Assembly (NCBI RefSeq): GCF_040546685.1
Contig: NZ_JBEPOH010000001.1
Coordinates: forward strand, 4,526,001 to 4,590,000
Direction of reading: 5' to 3'
Length of the DNA stretch: 64,000 nt
DNA from: Variovorax sp. OAS795
GTDB taxonomy: Bacteria > Pseudomonadota > Gammaproteobacteria > Burkholderiales > Burkholderiaceae_C
A program made the position numbers and the translations under genes. Shown here one piece after another: positions 52,365 through 61,220 of the stretch (its first letter is position 1; each line of letters starts with the position of its first letter). The notes under the pieces are model-generated. The model had not been told where the DNA came from. It saw only the letters and a list, made by a program, of their open reading frames with translations, and made no database searches.

Positions 52365-52487
52365 GGCGGTCCCCCGCGGCAGCGGCCACCCGCGGCCCGG
52401 CAGGGCCGGTTCCGCGCTGTTTCGCGAAGGTGATCAGGACGTAGGGCATTGGGAGGACTTTGGACATGCGCCAAAGTCTACGAGTGG

Positions 52488-54938
52488 CTAGGCAGACTGC
52501 ACGGCGGTGACCGCGCGAAGAATCGACTCGCTCGTGGCCGGCGCCTGGAGCGGCGGATCGACCCTGTGGCCGCCTGCAGCGGACACCGCATCGCGGATCG
52601 CGAAGAAGACCGAGAACGGCAGCAGGAGCGGCGGCTCGCCCACGGCCTTGCTGCGGTGGATCGAGTCCTCGAAATTCTGGCCTTCGAACAGGCGCACGTT
52701 GAACACCGGCGGGCAGTCGTTGGCCGTCGGGATCTTGTAGGTGCTGGGGGCGTGCGTGGTGAGCAGCCCGGTCTTCGGATGCCACACCAGCTCTTCGGTG
52801 GTGAGCCAGCCCATGCCCTGGATGAACGCGCCTTCGACCTGGCCGATGTCCACGGCCGGGTTCAGCGACTTGCCCGCGTCGTGCAGGATGTCGGCCCGCA
52901 GCAGTTTCCATTCGCCGGTGAGCGTGTCGACGATCACCTCGCTCACCGCCGCGCCGTAGGCGTAGTAGTAGAACGGACGGCCCTGCATCTTGTCCTTGTC
53001 CCAGCTCAGGCCGGGCGTGGCGTAGAAGCCGTCGGACCAGAGCTGCTTGCGGTCGAGATACGCCTCGCCCACCACGGTGCTGAAGGCCAGCGAGCGGCCG
53101 TTGACCTCGACCTTGTCGTTGGCAAAGCGCACCTCGGCCGCCTTGCCGCCGTGGCGCTCGGCCGCGCTTTCGGCCAGCCGCTCGCGGATCTGCCGGGCCG
53201 CATCCTGCGCAGCCTTGCCGTTCAGGTCGGCGCCGGTCGATGCGGCCGTGGCCGAGGTGTTGGCCACCTTGGTGGTGTCGGTCGCGGTGACGCGCACGCG
53301 CTCGAAGCTCACGCCCAGCTCGTGCGCCACCACCTGCGCCACCTTGGTGTTGAGGCCCTGCCCCATCTCGGTACCGCCGTGGTTCACGAGGATCGAGCCG
53401 TCGGTGTACACATGCACCAGCGCGCCGGCCTGGTTGAAGTGCTTCACATTGAACGAGATGCCGAACTTGAGCGGTGCCAGCGCCAGGCCGCGCTTGAGCA
53501 CAGTGCTCTTGGCGTTGAAGGCGGCAATCTCCTCGCGCCGCGCGCGGTAGTCGCTGCTGGTCTCGAGCTCGGCGACCAGCTCGTGCACGATGTTGTCGGT
53601 CACGGTCTGCCGATAGGGCGTGACGTTGTTCTCGGCCTTGCCGTAGAAGTTGATGCGCCGCACGTCGAGCGGATCGCGCTTCAACTCGCGCGCCACCGAG
53701 TCCATGATGTTCTCGACCGCGATCGCGCCCTGCGGCCCGCCAAAGCCCCGGAACGCCGTGTTGCTCTGCGTGTTGGTCTTGCCCGAATAGCCGTGCATCG
53801 CCACGTTGGGCAGCCAGTAGGCATTGTCGAAGTGGCACAGCGCGCGCGTCATCACCGGGCCCGAGAGATCGGCCGAGTGGCCGGCGCGCGAGACCATGGT
53901 GATCTCCGCACCGAGGATGCGGCCCTCGTCGTCGTAGCCCACCTCGTACTCGTACCAGAAGCAGTGGCGCCGGCCGGTGATCATGAAGTCGTCGTCGCGG
54001 TCGAGCCGGAGCTTCACGGGACGGCGCAGCTTGCTGGCCGCCACCGCCGCCACGCAGGCAAAGAGCGCCGACTGCGATTCCTTGCCGCCGAAGCCGCCGC
54101 CCATGCGCCGGCATTCGACATGCACCTCGTTCGACTGCAGGTGCAGCGCGTGCGCCACCAGGTGCTGCATCTCGCTCGGGTGCTGCGTGGAGCAGTGGAT
54201 GTGCAGCGCGCCGCCTTCCTTCGGAATGGCGTAGCTGATCTGGCCTTCGAGGTAGAACTGCTCCTGACCGCCCACGTCCAGCGTGGCCTTGTGGCGGTGC
54301 GGTGCCTTGGCGATGGCCGCGCGCACGGCGGCCTCGTCGCCCTCGTTGGCCGCGCCGCCGCTGCGCACGATGTGCATCGGCGGCACCACGTACTGGCCGC
54401 GCGCATGCGCGTCCTGCGGGGTGAGCACGGGGGGCTCTGCCTCGATGGTCATCGCCTCCCTGGCCTTGGAAGCGGCGCGGCGCGCGGCCTCGCGCGTTTC
54501 GGCAATCACCGCGAACACGGGCTGGCCGAGGTAGCGGATCTCGCCGCCCTCGTTCACGGGCAAGAGGATCGGGTCATCGTGGATGATGGAGCCGCAGTCG
54601 TTGGTGCCCGGGATGTCGTCGGCGGTGAGCACCGACACCACGCCCGGCATGGCGCGGATCGCATCGAGCGACAACGCCGTGACGCGCCCGTTGGCCGCGG
54701 GCGAGAGGCCGAGCGCGCAATGCAGCGTGCCGGTGATTTCGGGAATGTCGTCGATGTAGGTCGCTTCACCGGCCACGTGCAGGTGCGCCGATTCGTGCGG
54801 CCGGCTGATGCCGACACGCGCGCCCTGGTCGTGCGCCAGGGATTCGGCGCCCTGGTCGATGCGGGCGGCGGTGTTCTTGAGGTAGTCGGAAAAAGCCTCG
54901 GAGGGCTGCAGCAGGCGGGCGTCGATGGGCTTGTTCAT
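52488..54938 (-). CDS. xdhB: Xanthine dehydrogenase, molybdenum-binding large subunit
   Basis: The 816-residue subunit binds the molybdopterin cofactor and oxidises hypoxanthine and xanthine to urate. It has the N-terminal AVGISRPHESAHLHVAGEATYIDDIPE region, then GGGFGGKESQSALFACVAAVAA, TAFRGFGGPQG (with the conserved Gly/Arg loop), and the late LYKGKLFHN-like segment VGEPPLLLPFSVFFAIRDAVSAAG with the catalytic Glu nearby. It is one base after the xdhA stop. No xdhC follows; the next gene is a LysR regulator. Length is typical. Confidence 0.94.
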   Translation of the reverse strand: MNKPIDARLLQPSEAFSDYLKNTAARIDQGAESLAHDQGARVGISRPHESAHLHVAGEATYIDDIPEITGTLHCALGLSPAANGRVTALSLDAIRAMPGVVSVLTADDIPGTNDCGSIIHDDPILLPVNEGGEIRYLGQPVFAVIAETREAARRAASKAREAMTIEAEPPVLTPQDAHARGQYVVPPMHIVRSGGAANEGDEAAVRAAIAKAPHRHKATLDVGGQEQFYLEGQISYAIPKEGGALHIHCSTQHPSEMQHLVAHALHLQSNEVHVECRRMGGGFGGKESQSALFACVAAVAASKLRRPVKLRLDRDDDFMITGRRHCFWYEYEVGYDDEGRILGAEITMVSRAGHSADLSGPVMTRALCHFDNAYWLPNVAMHGYSGKTNTQSNTAFRGFGGPQGAIAVENIMDSVARELKRDPLDVRRINFYGKAENNVTPYRQTVTDNIVHELVAELETSSDYRARREEIAAFNAKSTVLKRGLALAPLKFGISFNVKHFNQAGALVHVYTDGSILVNHGGTEMGQGLNTKVAQVVAHELGVSFERVRVTATDTTKVANTSATAASTGADLNGKAAQDAARQIRERLAESAAERHGGKAAEVRFANDKVEVNGRSLAFSTVVGEAYLDRKQLWSDGFYATPGLSWDKDKMQGRPFYYYAYGAAVSEVIVDTLTGEWKLLRADILHDAGKSLNPAVDIGQVEGAFIQGMGWLTTEELVWHPKTGLLTTHAPSTYKIPTANDCPPVFNVRLFEGQNFEDSIHRSKAVGEPPLLLPFSVFFAIRDAVSAAGGHRVDPPLQAPATSESILRAVTAVQSA

Positions 54939-54939
54939 G

Positions 54940-56583
54940 TCAGACCCCTTGCGCGGCCTTGTCGGCCTTGATCGTTGTCGAATGCGGCATCGCGCTCCAG
55001 ACACTGGTTTCTTCGAGCGACAGCGCGTCTTCGGTGCGGGTTTCGAGCCAGAAGCGCTGGATCAGGTTCTGCGCCACCTGCAGGCGGTAGCCGGCCGAGG
55101 CACGCATGTCCGACAGCGGCTGGAAGTCTTGCGAGAGCGCCTGCCTGGCGGCGTTGACGCTGGCCTGGGTCCACGGCTTGCCCACGAGCGCGGCCTCGGC
55201 GGCCGCGGCACGCTTGACCGTGGCGGCCATGCCGCCGAAGGCCAGGCGCACGGCTTGGACCATGTCGCTGCCGGCGTCGAATTCGATCGCGAAGCCCGCG
55301 CACAGCGCCGAGATGTCGCAATCGAAGCGCTTGCTGATCTTGTAGGCGCGAACCTGGCGCTGCATGGCCGCGAGCGGAACCGCCAGGCCCTGCACGAACT
55401 CGCCGGACTGCAGCTGGTTCTTCATGTAGTCGACATAGAACGCCGAGAGCGGCATGCGGCGCACGGCGTCGCCGCGGCGCAGTTCGATCTCGGCATCGAG
55501 CGACATCAGCACCGGCGGCGAATCGCCGATGGGCGAGCCGTTGGCCACGTTGCCGCCCATGGTGCCGGCATGGCGGATGGGCGGCGAGGCAAAGCGCAGC
55601 CATACGTCCTCGAGGCTGGGCACGCGCTGGACCAGCGCCTCGAAGGCGGATTCGAGCGAGGCGCCGGCGCCGATGTAGAGCTCGCCGTCCGTATCGTCCT
55701 GGCGGACTTCGACGGTCTTCATCTCGGCCACGTCGCCGACATAGATGATGTCGCCCAGGTCGCGGAACTGCTTGTTCACCCACACGCCGACGTCGGTCGA
55801 GCCCGAGAGCAATTGCGCACCCGGCTTCTCCTGGCGCAGCGCCGCGAGCTGCGCGATCGTCCGGGGCGCATGGAAATGGTCCATGCGGGCGCCGAGCGGC
55901 GCGGCGTAGTCGAAGCCCTCGCTGCCGCGCAAGGCCGTGAGCGCGGCCACCACGGGCTCGGTATCGAGCCGCACCGCGGGCAGGTCGAACATGCGCTGGC
56001 CCGCGTCCAGGATCGGCCGGTAGCCGGTGCAGCGGCACAGGTTGCCCGACAGCTCGTCGGCCAGCTGCTGGCGCGTGGGCTGGGTGCCCTCGGCCTGGTG
56101 GTGCTCGTACGCGGACCACAGCGACATCACGAAGCCCGGGGTGCAGAAGCCGCATTGCGAACCGTGGCAATCGACCATGGCCTGCTGCACCGGATGCAGG
56201 CGGTGCACGGGATGCGGGCGCTTGTCCTGCCCCTGCACTTCGGTGGCGGCGGGTGCATTGGCGGGGCACTGGTCCTTGAGGTCTTCGACGGTGAAGAGCG
56301 CCTTGCCGTGCAGCGTCGGCAGGAACTGGATGCAGGCATTGACCGTCTGGAGCTGCAGCCCGCCGACAGCGCCGGGCGCATCGGCAGCCGAGGCCAGCTC
56401 GCCGATGACGACCGTGCAGGCGCCGCAGTCCCCCTCGTTGCAGCCTTCCTTGGTGCCGGTGCAGTGCGCGTCCTCGCGCAGCCAGTCGAGCACCGAGCGG
56501 GTCGGATGCACGCCGCGGATCTCGACGATCTTGCCGCGATGGAAGAAGCGGACCGGTTGGATGTTGTTGCGCTCTGTGCTCAT
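54940..56583 (-). CDS. xdhA: Xanthine dehydrogenase, FAD/iron-sulfur small subunit
   Basis: The 547-residue subunit carries two [2Fe-2S] clusters: CNEGDCGACTVV (about 48-59) and CGFCTPGFVM plus CRCTGYRP (about 143-180). It is followed by the FAD-binding domain (LLSGSTDVGVWVNKQFRDLGDIIYVGDVAEM, AGTMGGNVANGSPIGD) and a CO-dehydrogenase-like C-terminal domain. It feeds electrons from the Mo subunit to NAD+. ATG 56583 begins MSTERNNIQPVRFFHRGK. It is the first gene of the xdh operon; the promoter region is at 56584-56730. Confidence 0.95.
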   Translation of the reverse strand: MSTERNNIQPVRFFHRGKIVEIRGVHPTRSVLDWLREDAHCTGTKEGCNEGDCGACTVVIGELASAADAPGAVGGLQLQTVNACIQFLPTLHGKALFTVEDLKDQCPANAPAATEVQGQDKRPHPVHRLHPVQQAMVDCHGSQCGFCTPGFVMSLWSAYEHHQAEGTQPTRQQLADELSGNLCRCTGYRPILDAGQRMFDLPAVRLDTEPVVAALTALRGSEGFDYAAPLGARMDHFHAPRTIAQLAALRQEKPGAQLLSGSTDVGVWVNKQFRDLGDIIYVGDVAEMKTVEVRQDDTDGELYIGAGASLESAFEALVQRVPSLEDVWLRFASPPIRHAGTMGGNVANGSPIGDSPPVLMSLDAEIELRRGDAVRRMPLSAFYVDYMKNQLQSGEFVQGLAVPLAAMQRQVRAYKISKRFDCDISALCAGFAIEFDAGSDMVQAVRLAFGGMAATVKRAAAAEAALVGKPWTQASVNAARQALSQDFQPLSDMRASAGYRLQVAQNLIQRFWLETRTEDALSLEETSVWSAMPHSTTIKADKAAQGV

Positions 56584-56652
56584 GCTTTTTGGCTCGTGGT
56601 CGACCGGTTTTCCCGGCCATGCCCGGACGTTAGCCGGTTGCGCCCCGGCCCA

Positions 56653-56693
56653 CATACCGTGGGAGCCATATTGCGTATGCCGGCGCGGGTATG
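56653..56693. promoter_or_regulatory. Inverted repeats upstream of xdhA
   Basis: CATACC (56653-56658) pairs with GGTATG (56688-56693), and a third element, GTATG at 56675-56679, lies between. The spacing and T/A content are compatible with a LysR-type or other regulator site in front of xdhA, which starts at 56583. No sigma70 promoter is obvious by eye. Confidence 0.4.
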
Positions 56694-56729
56694 CGACCTA
56701 GGGAGAAACCCTCAAAAGCAGGAGCAATT

Positions 56730-56749
56730 CCCGGGCCATGGGGCCCGGG
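56730..56749 (-). terminator. Terminator after the Nramp gene
   Basis: CCCGGGCC pairs perfectly with GGCCCGGG around a four-base loop, just after the Nramp stop (56759). On the minus strand the sequence continues AATTGCTCCTGCTTTT, giving a short T-run. Confidence 0.6.
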
Positions 56750-56758
56750 GGGACCCTT

Positions 56759-58012
56759 TCAGCGCACCAGGTCCCATCCCATCATCAGCGCCGCGAAGCC
56801 CATCAGCGCCGTGCCGCCCCAGCCGAGCCAGCGCGTGCGCCGCCCCGAGGTGAACGCGCCCATTACCTTCTCGCGCGTCACCAGGATCATCATGGCCGCC
56901 ATGATCGGCACCGCGACCACGCCGTTGATCACGGCGCTCCAGTAGAGCGCCTTCATCGGGTCAATGGGCGTGAAGTCGAGCGCGGTGCCGACGAGCGTGG
57001 CGACCGCGATGATGGCGTAGAACTCCTTGGCCTCGCGCCAATGCCGCTCGAGCCCCTCCTCCCACCCGAAAGCCTCGGCCACGGCATAGGCAGCCGATGA
57101 AGCCAGCACCGGAACGGCCAGGAGGCCGGTGGCGATGATCCCGCCGGCAAAGAGCCAGAAGGCGAAGTCGCCGGCCAGCGGCCGCAGCGCCTCGGCCGCC
57201 TGCGCTGCCGAGGTCACGTCGTGCACGCCTGCCGCAAACAGCACCGAGGCCCCGACCACCATCACGAAGAACGCGATCAGGTTGGAGAAGGTCATGCCGA
57301 TCCAGGTGTCGAGCCGCACGCGCCGCAGGTCGCGCCGCACGTCGTGCTCGGTGCCGCGCTGGCCGCCCTTGAGCCGCAGCTCCTCGACTTCCTGCGAGGC
57401 CTGCCAGAAGAACAGGTAGGGCGAGATCGTGGTGCCGAGCAGCGCGACGATCATCATCCAGTAGTCCCCGCTCCATTGCAGCCGGGGCACGACCAGGTCG
57501 TGCAGCACCCGCCCCCACTCCACCTGCACCGAGAACACCGCCGCCACGTAGGCGAACAGCGTGAGCGTCAGCCACTTGAGGATGTGGGCCAGCTTGCGGT
57601 AGGGAACGAACACCTGCAGCAGCACCGTGACCACGCCGAAGACCAGCGAATAAAAGTGCGCGCCGCCGCCCGCCACCAGTTGCATGGCCTCGCCCATCGC
57701 CGAGATGTCGGCCGCGATGTTGATGGTGTTGGCCGCCACCAGCAGCGCCACCAGCACGACCAGGAAGCCGCGCGGCATGTGTTCCCGCATGTTGGCCGCC
57801 ACCCCCTTGCCCGTGACCCGGCCGATGCGCGCCGACACCAGCTGGATCGCCACCATGAAGGGCAGCGAAAGAAACACGGTCCAGAGCAGCCCGGTGCCGA
57901 ACTGCGCCCCCGCCTGCGTGTAGGTGGCAATGCCCGACGGATCGTCGTCCGCCGCACCGGTGACCACACCGGGACCCACGTGGCGCAGGAAGGAGGGAAT
58001 GCGTTTCTTCAT
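56759..58012 (-). CDS. Nramp-family divalent metal transporter
   Basis: The 417-residue protein (start 58012; MPPSPP start at 58030 possible) has 11 helices and the Nramp helix-1 motif GAADDDPSGIATYTQAGAQFG, with the DPSG variant of the DPGN metal-site motif. The helix-6 region (LALAGLTLFAY-like LTLTLFAYVAAVF) and FWQASQEVEELRLKGG are also typical. The variant may indicate Mg2+ or Al3+ (NRMT) rather than Mn2+/Fe2+; this is an inference from family knowledge. It stands alone, followed by a LysR gene. No metal-responsive element is obvious. Confidence 0.85.
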   Translation of the reverse strand: MKKRIPSFLRHVGPGVVTGAADDDPSGIATYTQAGAQFGTGLLWTVFLSLPFMVAIQLVSARIGRVTGKGVAANMREHMPRGFLVVLVALLVAANTINIAADISAMGEAMQLVAGGGAHFYSLVFGVVTVLLQVFVPYRKLAHILKWLTLTLFAYVAAVFSVQVEWGRVLHDLVVPRLQWSGDYWMMIVALLGTTISPYLFFWQASQEVEELRLKGGQRGTEHDVRRDLRRVRLDTWIGMTFSNLIAFFVMVVGASVLFAAGVHDVTSAAQAAEALRPLAGDFAFWLFAGGIIATGLLAVPVLASSAAYAVAEAFGWEEGLERHWREAKEFYAIIAVATLVGTALDFTPIDPMKALYWSAVINGVVAVPIMAAMMILVTREKVMGAFTSGRRTRWLGWGGTALMGFAALMMGWDLVR

Positions 58013-58065
58013 GGGCGGCGATGGTGGCATCCCAGCCTGACCGCTGCATGAACGGGGGTCCGGCT

Positions 58066-58980
58066 TCACGAGCGCTCCGAGAACAATGCCGTGATCGCCT
58101 GGCGCAGCCACCGGTTGGCCGGATCGGCCTCGAAGCGCTTGCTCCAGTGCAGCGACACCGTGAAGTCGCGCAGCGGGAACGGCGGCTCCACGATGGCGTA
58201 GCCCCCTCCCTCGGCAAAGCCGCGCGCGATGTTGCGGGGCATCACGACGGCCAGGTCGGTGGCGCGCACGATGGCGGGCAGCACCATGAAATGCTCGGTG
58301 GTCAGGCGCAGCCGGTCCTCGAGGTTCAGCAGCTGCAGGATGCGCAGGGTGTCCGCATGGGTGCGCACCGCCACGTAGTCCAGCTCGTGCAGCGCCTCGA
58401 GCAGCGCCTGTCCGCTGCGCCGCCGCCTGGCGAAGGGATGGCCCTCGCGCAGCAGCACGATGTAGCGGTCCTTCAGCAGCTGGGCGCGCTGCGTGTCCTT
58501 CACCCGGGGCAGGAAACCGAAGGCGAAGTCGATGCGCCCGCCGTCGAGAGCCGCGGCGATGTCGCCGGTGGCCAGCGGCATGGTCTCGACGCGCACGCCC
58601 GGCGCCAGCTCGCGCAGCCGGGCCATCAGCGCCGGCAGGAAGCGGCCCTCGCCGATGTCGCTCATGTGGATGCGGAACAGCTTGCGCGACGTGGCCGGGT
58701 CGAAGCGCTCGGGTTCCGACAGGGCCTGCTGCAGCATGGCCAGCGCCGCCTGCACGGGCACCGCCAGCCGCTCGGCCCGGGGCGTGGGCGCCACGCCGCC
58801 GGGCGTGCGCGTGAAGAGCGCATCGCCCAGCAACAGGCGCAGCCGCGTGAGGCCGTGGCTGGCCGCCGGCTGGGTCAGGCCCAGCGCCTCGGCCGCACGG
58901 CTCACGCTGCGGGCCCGGAAGACCGCATCGAAGAGCCGCAACAGGTTGAGGTCGAGCTTTTCAATATGCATGAGGTTCAT
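58066..58980 (-). CDS. LysR-family regulator (divergent from iorA)
   Basis: The 304-residue protein has the LysR helix RSVSRAAEALGLTQPAASHGLTRLR (about 22-46) and an effector domain with PLATGDIAAALDGGRIDFAFGFLPR and IVRATDLAVVMPRNIARGFAEGGGY. It is of the type that sits opposite the iorA genes. The ATG at 58980 or 58971 are both possible; neither has a strong SD. The gap to iorA is 80 bases and AT-rich. It likely controls iorA-iorB-tctC; the effector may be an aromatic 2-oxoacid or its product. Confidence 0.87.
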   Translation of the reverse strand: MNLMHIEKLDLNLLRLFDAVFRARSVSRAAEALGLTQPAASHGLTRLRLLLGDALFTRTPGGVAPTPRAERLAVPVQAALAMLQQALSEPERFDPATSRKLFRIHMSDIGEGRFLPALMARLRELAPGVRVETMPLATGDIAAALDGGRIDFAFGFLPRVKDTQRAQLLKDRYIVLLREGHPFARRRRSGQALLEALHELDYVAVRTHADTLRILQLLNLEDRLRLTTEHFMVLPAIVRATDLAVVMPRNIARGFAEGGGYAIVEPPFPLRDFTVSLHWSKRFEADPANRWLRQAITALFSERS

Positions 58981-58985
58981 GTCGC

Positions 58986-58998
58986 ATAGCTTGCTTAT
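58986..58998 (+). promoter_or_regulatory. Possible LysR box between the regulator and iorA
   Basis: ATA-N7-TAT (ATAGCTTGCTTAT) is a T-N11-A-type site in an AT-rich stretch (TTATTTTATTGATGTAT follows), the only AT-rich island in this gap. It lies between the divergent starts. Needs footprint evidence. Confidence 0.3.
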
Positions 58999-59060
58999 TT
59001 TATTGATGTATGGCGATGCGGCGACCACACTGCACGGCTCCCACGAGAAAAAGAGACACG

Positions 59061-61220
59061 ATGGAAGTTTCATTCAGCAAGGAAGTCGAGCTGCTGCGCC
59101 TGGGCGCCGGCGACACCTTCCATGGCGAGGGCATCCTCGCGATCACCAAGGGCCTGCTGCAATCGGGCGTGGCCTACGTGGGCGGCTACCAGGGCGCGCC
59201 GGTGTCGCACCTGCTCGACGTGATGGTGCAGGGCAAGGCCTACATGGACGAGCTCGGCGTGCATGTGGAGGCCTGCTCCAACGAGGCCTCGGCCGCGGCC
59301 ATGCTCGGCGCGTCCATCCACTATCCGCTGCGCGGCGCCGTCACGTGGAAGTCGATCGTCGGCACCAACGTGGCGGCCGATGCGCTCTCCAACCTCTCGT
59401 CGCCGGGCGTGACCGGCGGCGTGCTGGTGGTGGTGGGCGAGGACTACGGCGAGGGCGCCAGCGTGATCCAGGAGCGCACGCATGCCTATGCGCTCAAGTC
59501 GAGCATGTGCCTGCTCGATCCGCGGCCCGACCTGGGCGTGATGGTGCGCATGGTCGAACACGGCTTCCGGCTCTCGGAGGCCTCGAACATGCCCTGCCTC
59601 ATGGAGCTGCGCATCCGCACCTGCCACGTGCGCGGCAGCTTCGAATGCAAGGACAACGTCGCGCCCGCGGTCTCGACCCGCGCACCGATGAACGAGCCCG
59701 CGGGCTTCGACTACATGCGGCTCGCGCACCCGCCCGTGACCTTCCGCCACGAAAAGCTCAAGGGCGACGAGCGCATTCCGGCGGCGCGGCGCTACATCGT
59801 CGAACAAGGGCTGAACGAGCTCATCGCGGGCGACCGGCATGCCGACCTCGGCATCGTGGTGCAGGGCGGGCTCTACAACGCGCTGGTGCGCAGCCTGCAG
59901 CAGCAGGGCCTGGCCGATGCGTTCGGCGAGACCGACATTCCCATCCTGGTGCTGAACGTGGCCTACCCGCTGGTGCCCGAACAGGTGGCCGACTTCTGCG
60001 TCGGCAAGCGCGCGGTGCTGGTGGTGGAAGAAGGCCAGCCCGAATACATCGAGCAGGACATCGCGACCCTGCTGCGCCGGCGCGATATCCAGGCGCCGCT
60101 GCACGGCAAGGACATGCTGCCCTCGGCGGGCGAATACGGCGTCGAGGTGCTCGCGGGCGGCATCGGCAAGTTCGCGGCACGGTACATCGAACATGGCGAA
60201 GCGCTGTCCTCGGCCGAGGCCTGGCTGGCCGGCAACAGGGAGCGCCGCGAAGCGGTGGCGCGGCAACTGGCAACGCTGCTGCCCGCCCGGCCGCCGAGCT
60301 TCTGTGTCGGCTGTCCCGAGCGCCCCGTGTTCTCGGCCCTGAAGCTCGCGCAGCTGGAGACCGGACCGGTGCACATCGCCGCGGACATCGGCTGCCATGC
60401 CTTCGGCACCTTCGAGCCGTTCTCGATGGGGCATTCGATCCTCGGCTACGGCATGAGCCTGGCCAGCCGCGCGGGCGTCGCGCCGATGATGAACCGCCGC
60501 ACGCTGTCGATCATGGGCGACGGCGGCTTCTGGCACAACGGCCTGCTCACCGGCGTGCAGAGCGCCCTCTTCAACGGCGACGACGCGGTGCTGCTGATCT
60601 TCAAGAACGGCTACACCTCGGCCACCGGCACGCAAGACATCATCTCCACGCCCGACGACGAAACCAAGGAGCGTGCCATCGACAAGCAGCAGAGCCTGGT
60701 CGACAAGAACCAGACCATCGAGGCCACGCTGACGGGCCTGGGCGTCAAGTGGATGCGCACCGTCACCACCTACGACGTGGAGCGCATGCGCAAGACGCTG
60801 ACCGAGGCCCTGACCAGCGACTTCGACGGCCTGAAGGTGGTGATTGCCGAGGGCGAATGCCAGCTCGAGCGGCAGCGCCGCATCAAGCCCTGGATCGCCA
60901 GCCTGCTGAAGAAAGGCGAACGGGTGGTGCGCGTGAAGTACGGCGTCGACGAAGACGTGTGCAACGGCGACCACGCCTGCATCCGCCTTTCAGGCTGCCC
61001 CACGCTCACACTCAAGGACAACCCCGATCCGCTGAAGGTCGACCCGGTGGCCACCGTGATCGACGGCTGCGTGGGCTGCGGCCTGTGCGGCGAAAACGCC
61101 CACGCGGCCACGCTGTGCCCGAGCTTCTATCGCGCCGAGGTGGTACAGAACCCCAAGTGGCACGAGCGCCTGCTGCATTCGCTGCGCGGCGCCTTCGTGC
61201 GCGCGCTGCAACCCGCATGA
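59061..61220 (+). CDS. iorA: Indolepyruvate ferredoxin oxidoreductase, alpha subunit (long form)
   Basis: The 719-residue protein converts aryl pyruvates to aryl-acetyl-CoA with reduced ferredoxin. It has the N-terminal pyrimidine domain (TFHGEGILAITKGLLQSGVAYVGGYQGAPVSHLLDVM), a middle region with FCVGCPERPVF and DIGCHAFGTFEPFSMGHSILGYG, the TPP-binding MGDGGFWHNGLLTGVQSAL and KNGYTSATGTQD, and a C-terminal ferredoxin-like domain with CNGDHAC and CVGCGLC...CP cysteines. The ATG at 59061 has GAGA upstream. It overlaps iorB by four bases (ATGA). Confidence 0.92.
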   Translation: MEVSFSKEVELLRLGAGDTFHGEGILAITKGLLQSGVAYVGGYQGAPVSHLLDVMVQGKAYMDELGVHVEACSNEASAAAMLGASIHYPLRGAVTWKSIVGTNVAADALSNLSSPGVTGGVLVVVGEDYGEGASVIQERTHAYALKSSMCLLDPRPDLGVMVRMVEHGFRLSEASNMPCLMELRIRTCHVRGSFECKDNVAPAVSTRAPMNEPAGFDYMRLAHPPVTFRHEKLKGDERIPAARRYIVEQGLNELIAGDRHADLGIVVQGGLYNALVRSLQQQGLADAFGETDIPILVLNVAYPLVPEQVADFCVGKRAVLVVEEGQPEYIEQDIATLLRRRDIQAPLHGKDMLPSAGEYGVEVLAGGIGKFAARYIEHGEALSSAEAWLAGNRERREAVARQLATLLPARPPSFCVGCPERPVFSALKLAQLETGPVHIAADIGCHAFGTFEPFSMGHSILGYGMSLASRAGVAPMMNRRTLSIMGDGGFWHNGLLTGVQSALFNGDDAVLLIFKNGYTSATGTQDIISTPDDETKERAIDKQQSLVDKNQTIEATLTGLGVKWMRTVTTYDVERMRKTLTEALTSDFDGLKVVIAEGECQLERQRRIKPWIASLLKKGERVVRVKYGVDEDVCNGDHACIRLSGCPTLTLKDNPDPLKVDPVATVIDGCVGCGLCGENAHAATLCPSFYRAEVVQNPKWHERLLHSLRGAFVRALQPA

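Noticed and set aside
52357..52467. 36-codon ORF between xdhB and the LysR gene
   Set aside because: No homology, poor start and it overlaps the LysR start; probably chance.
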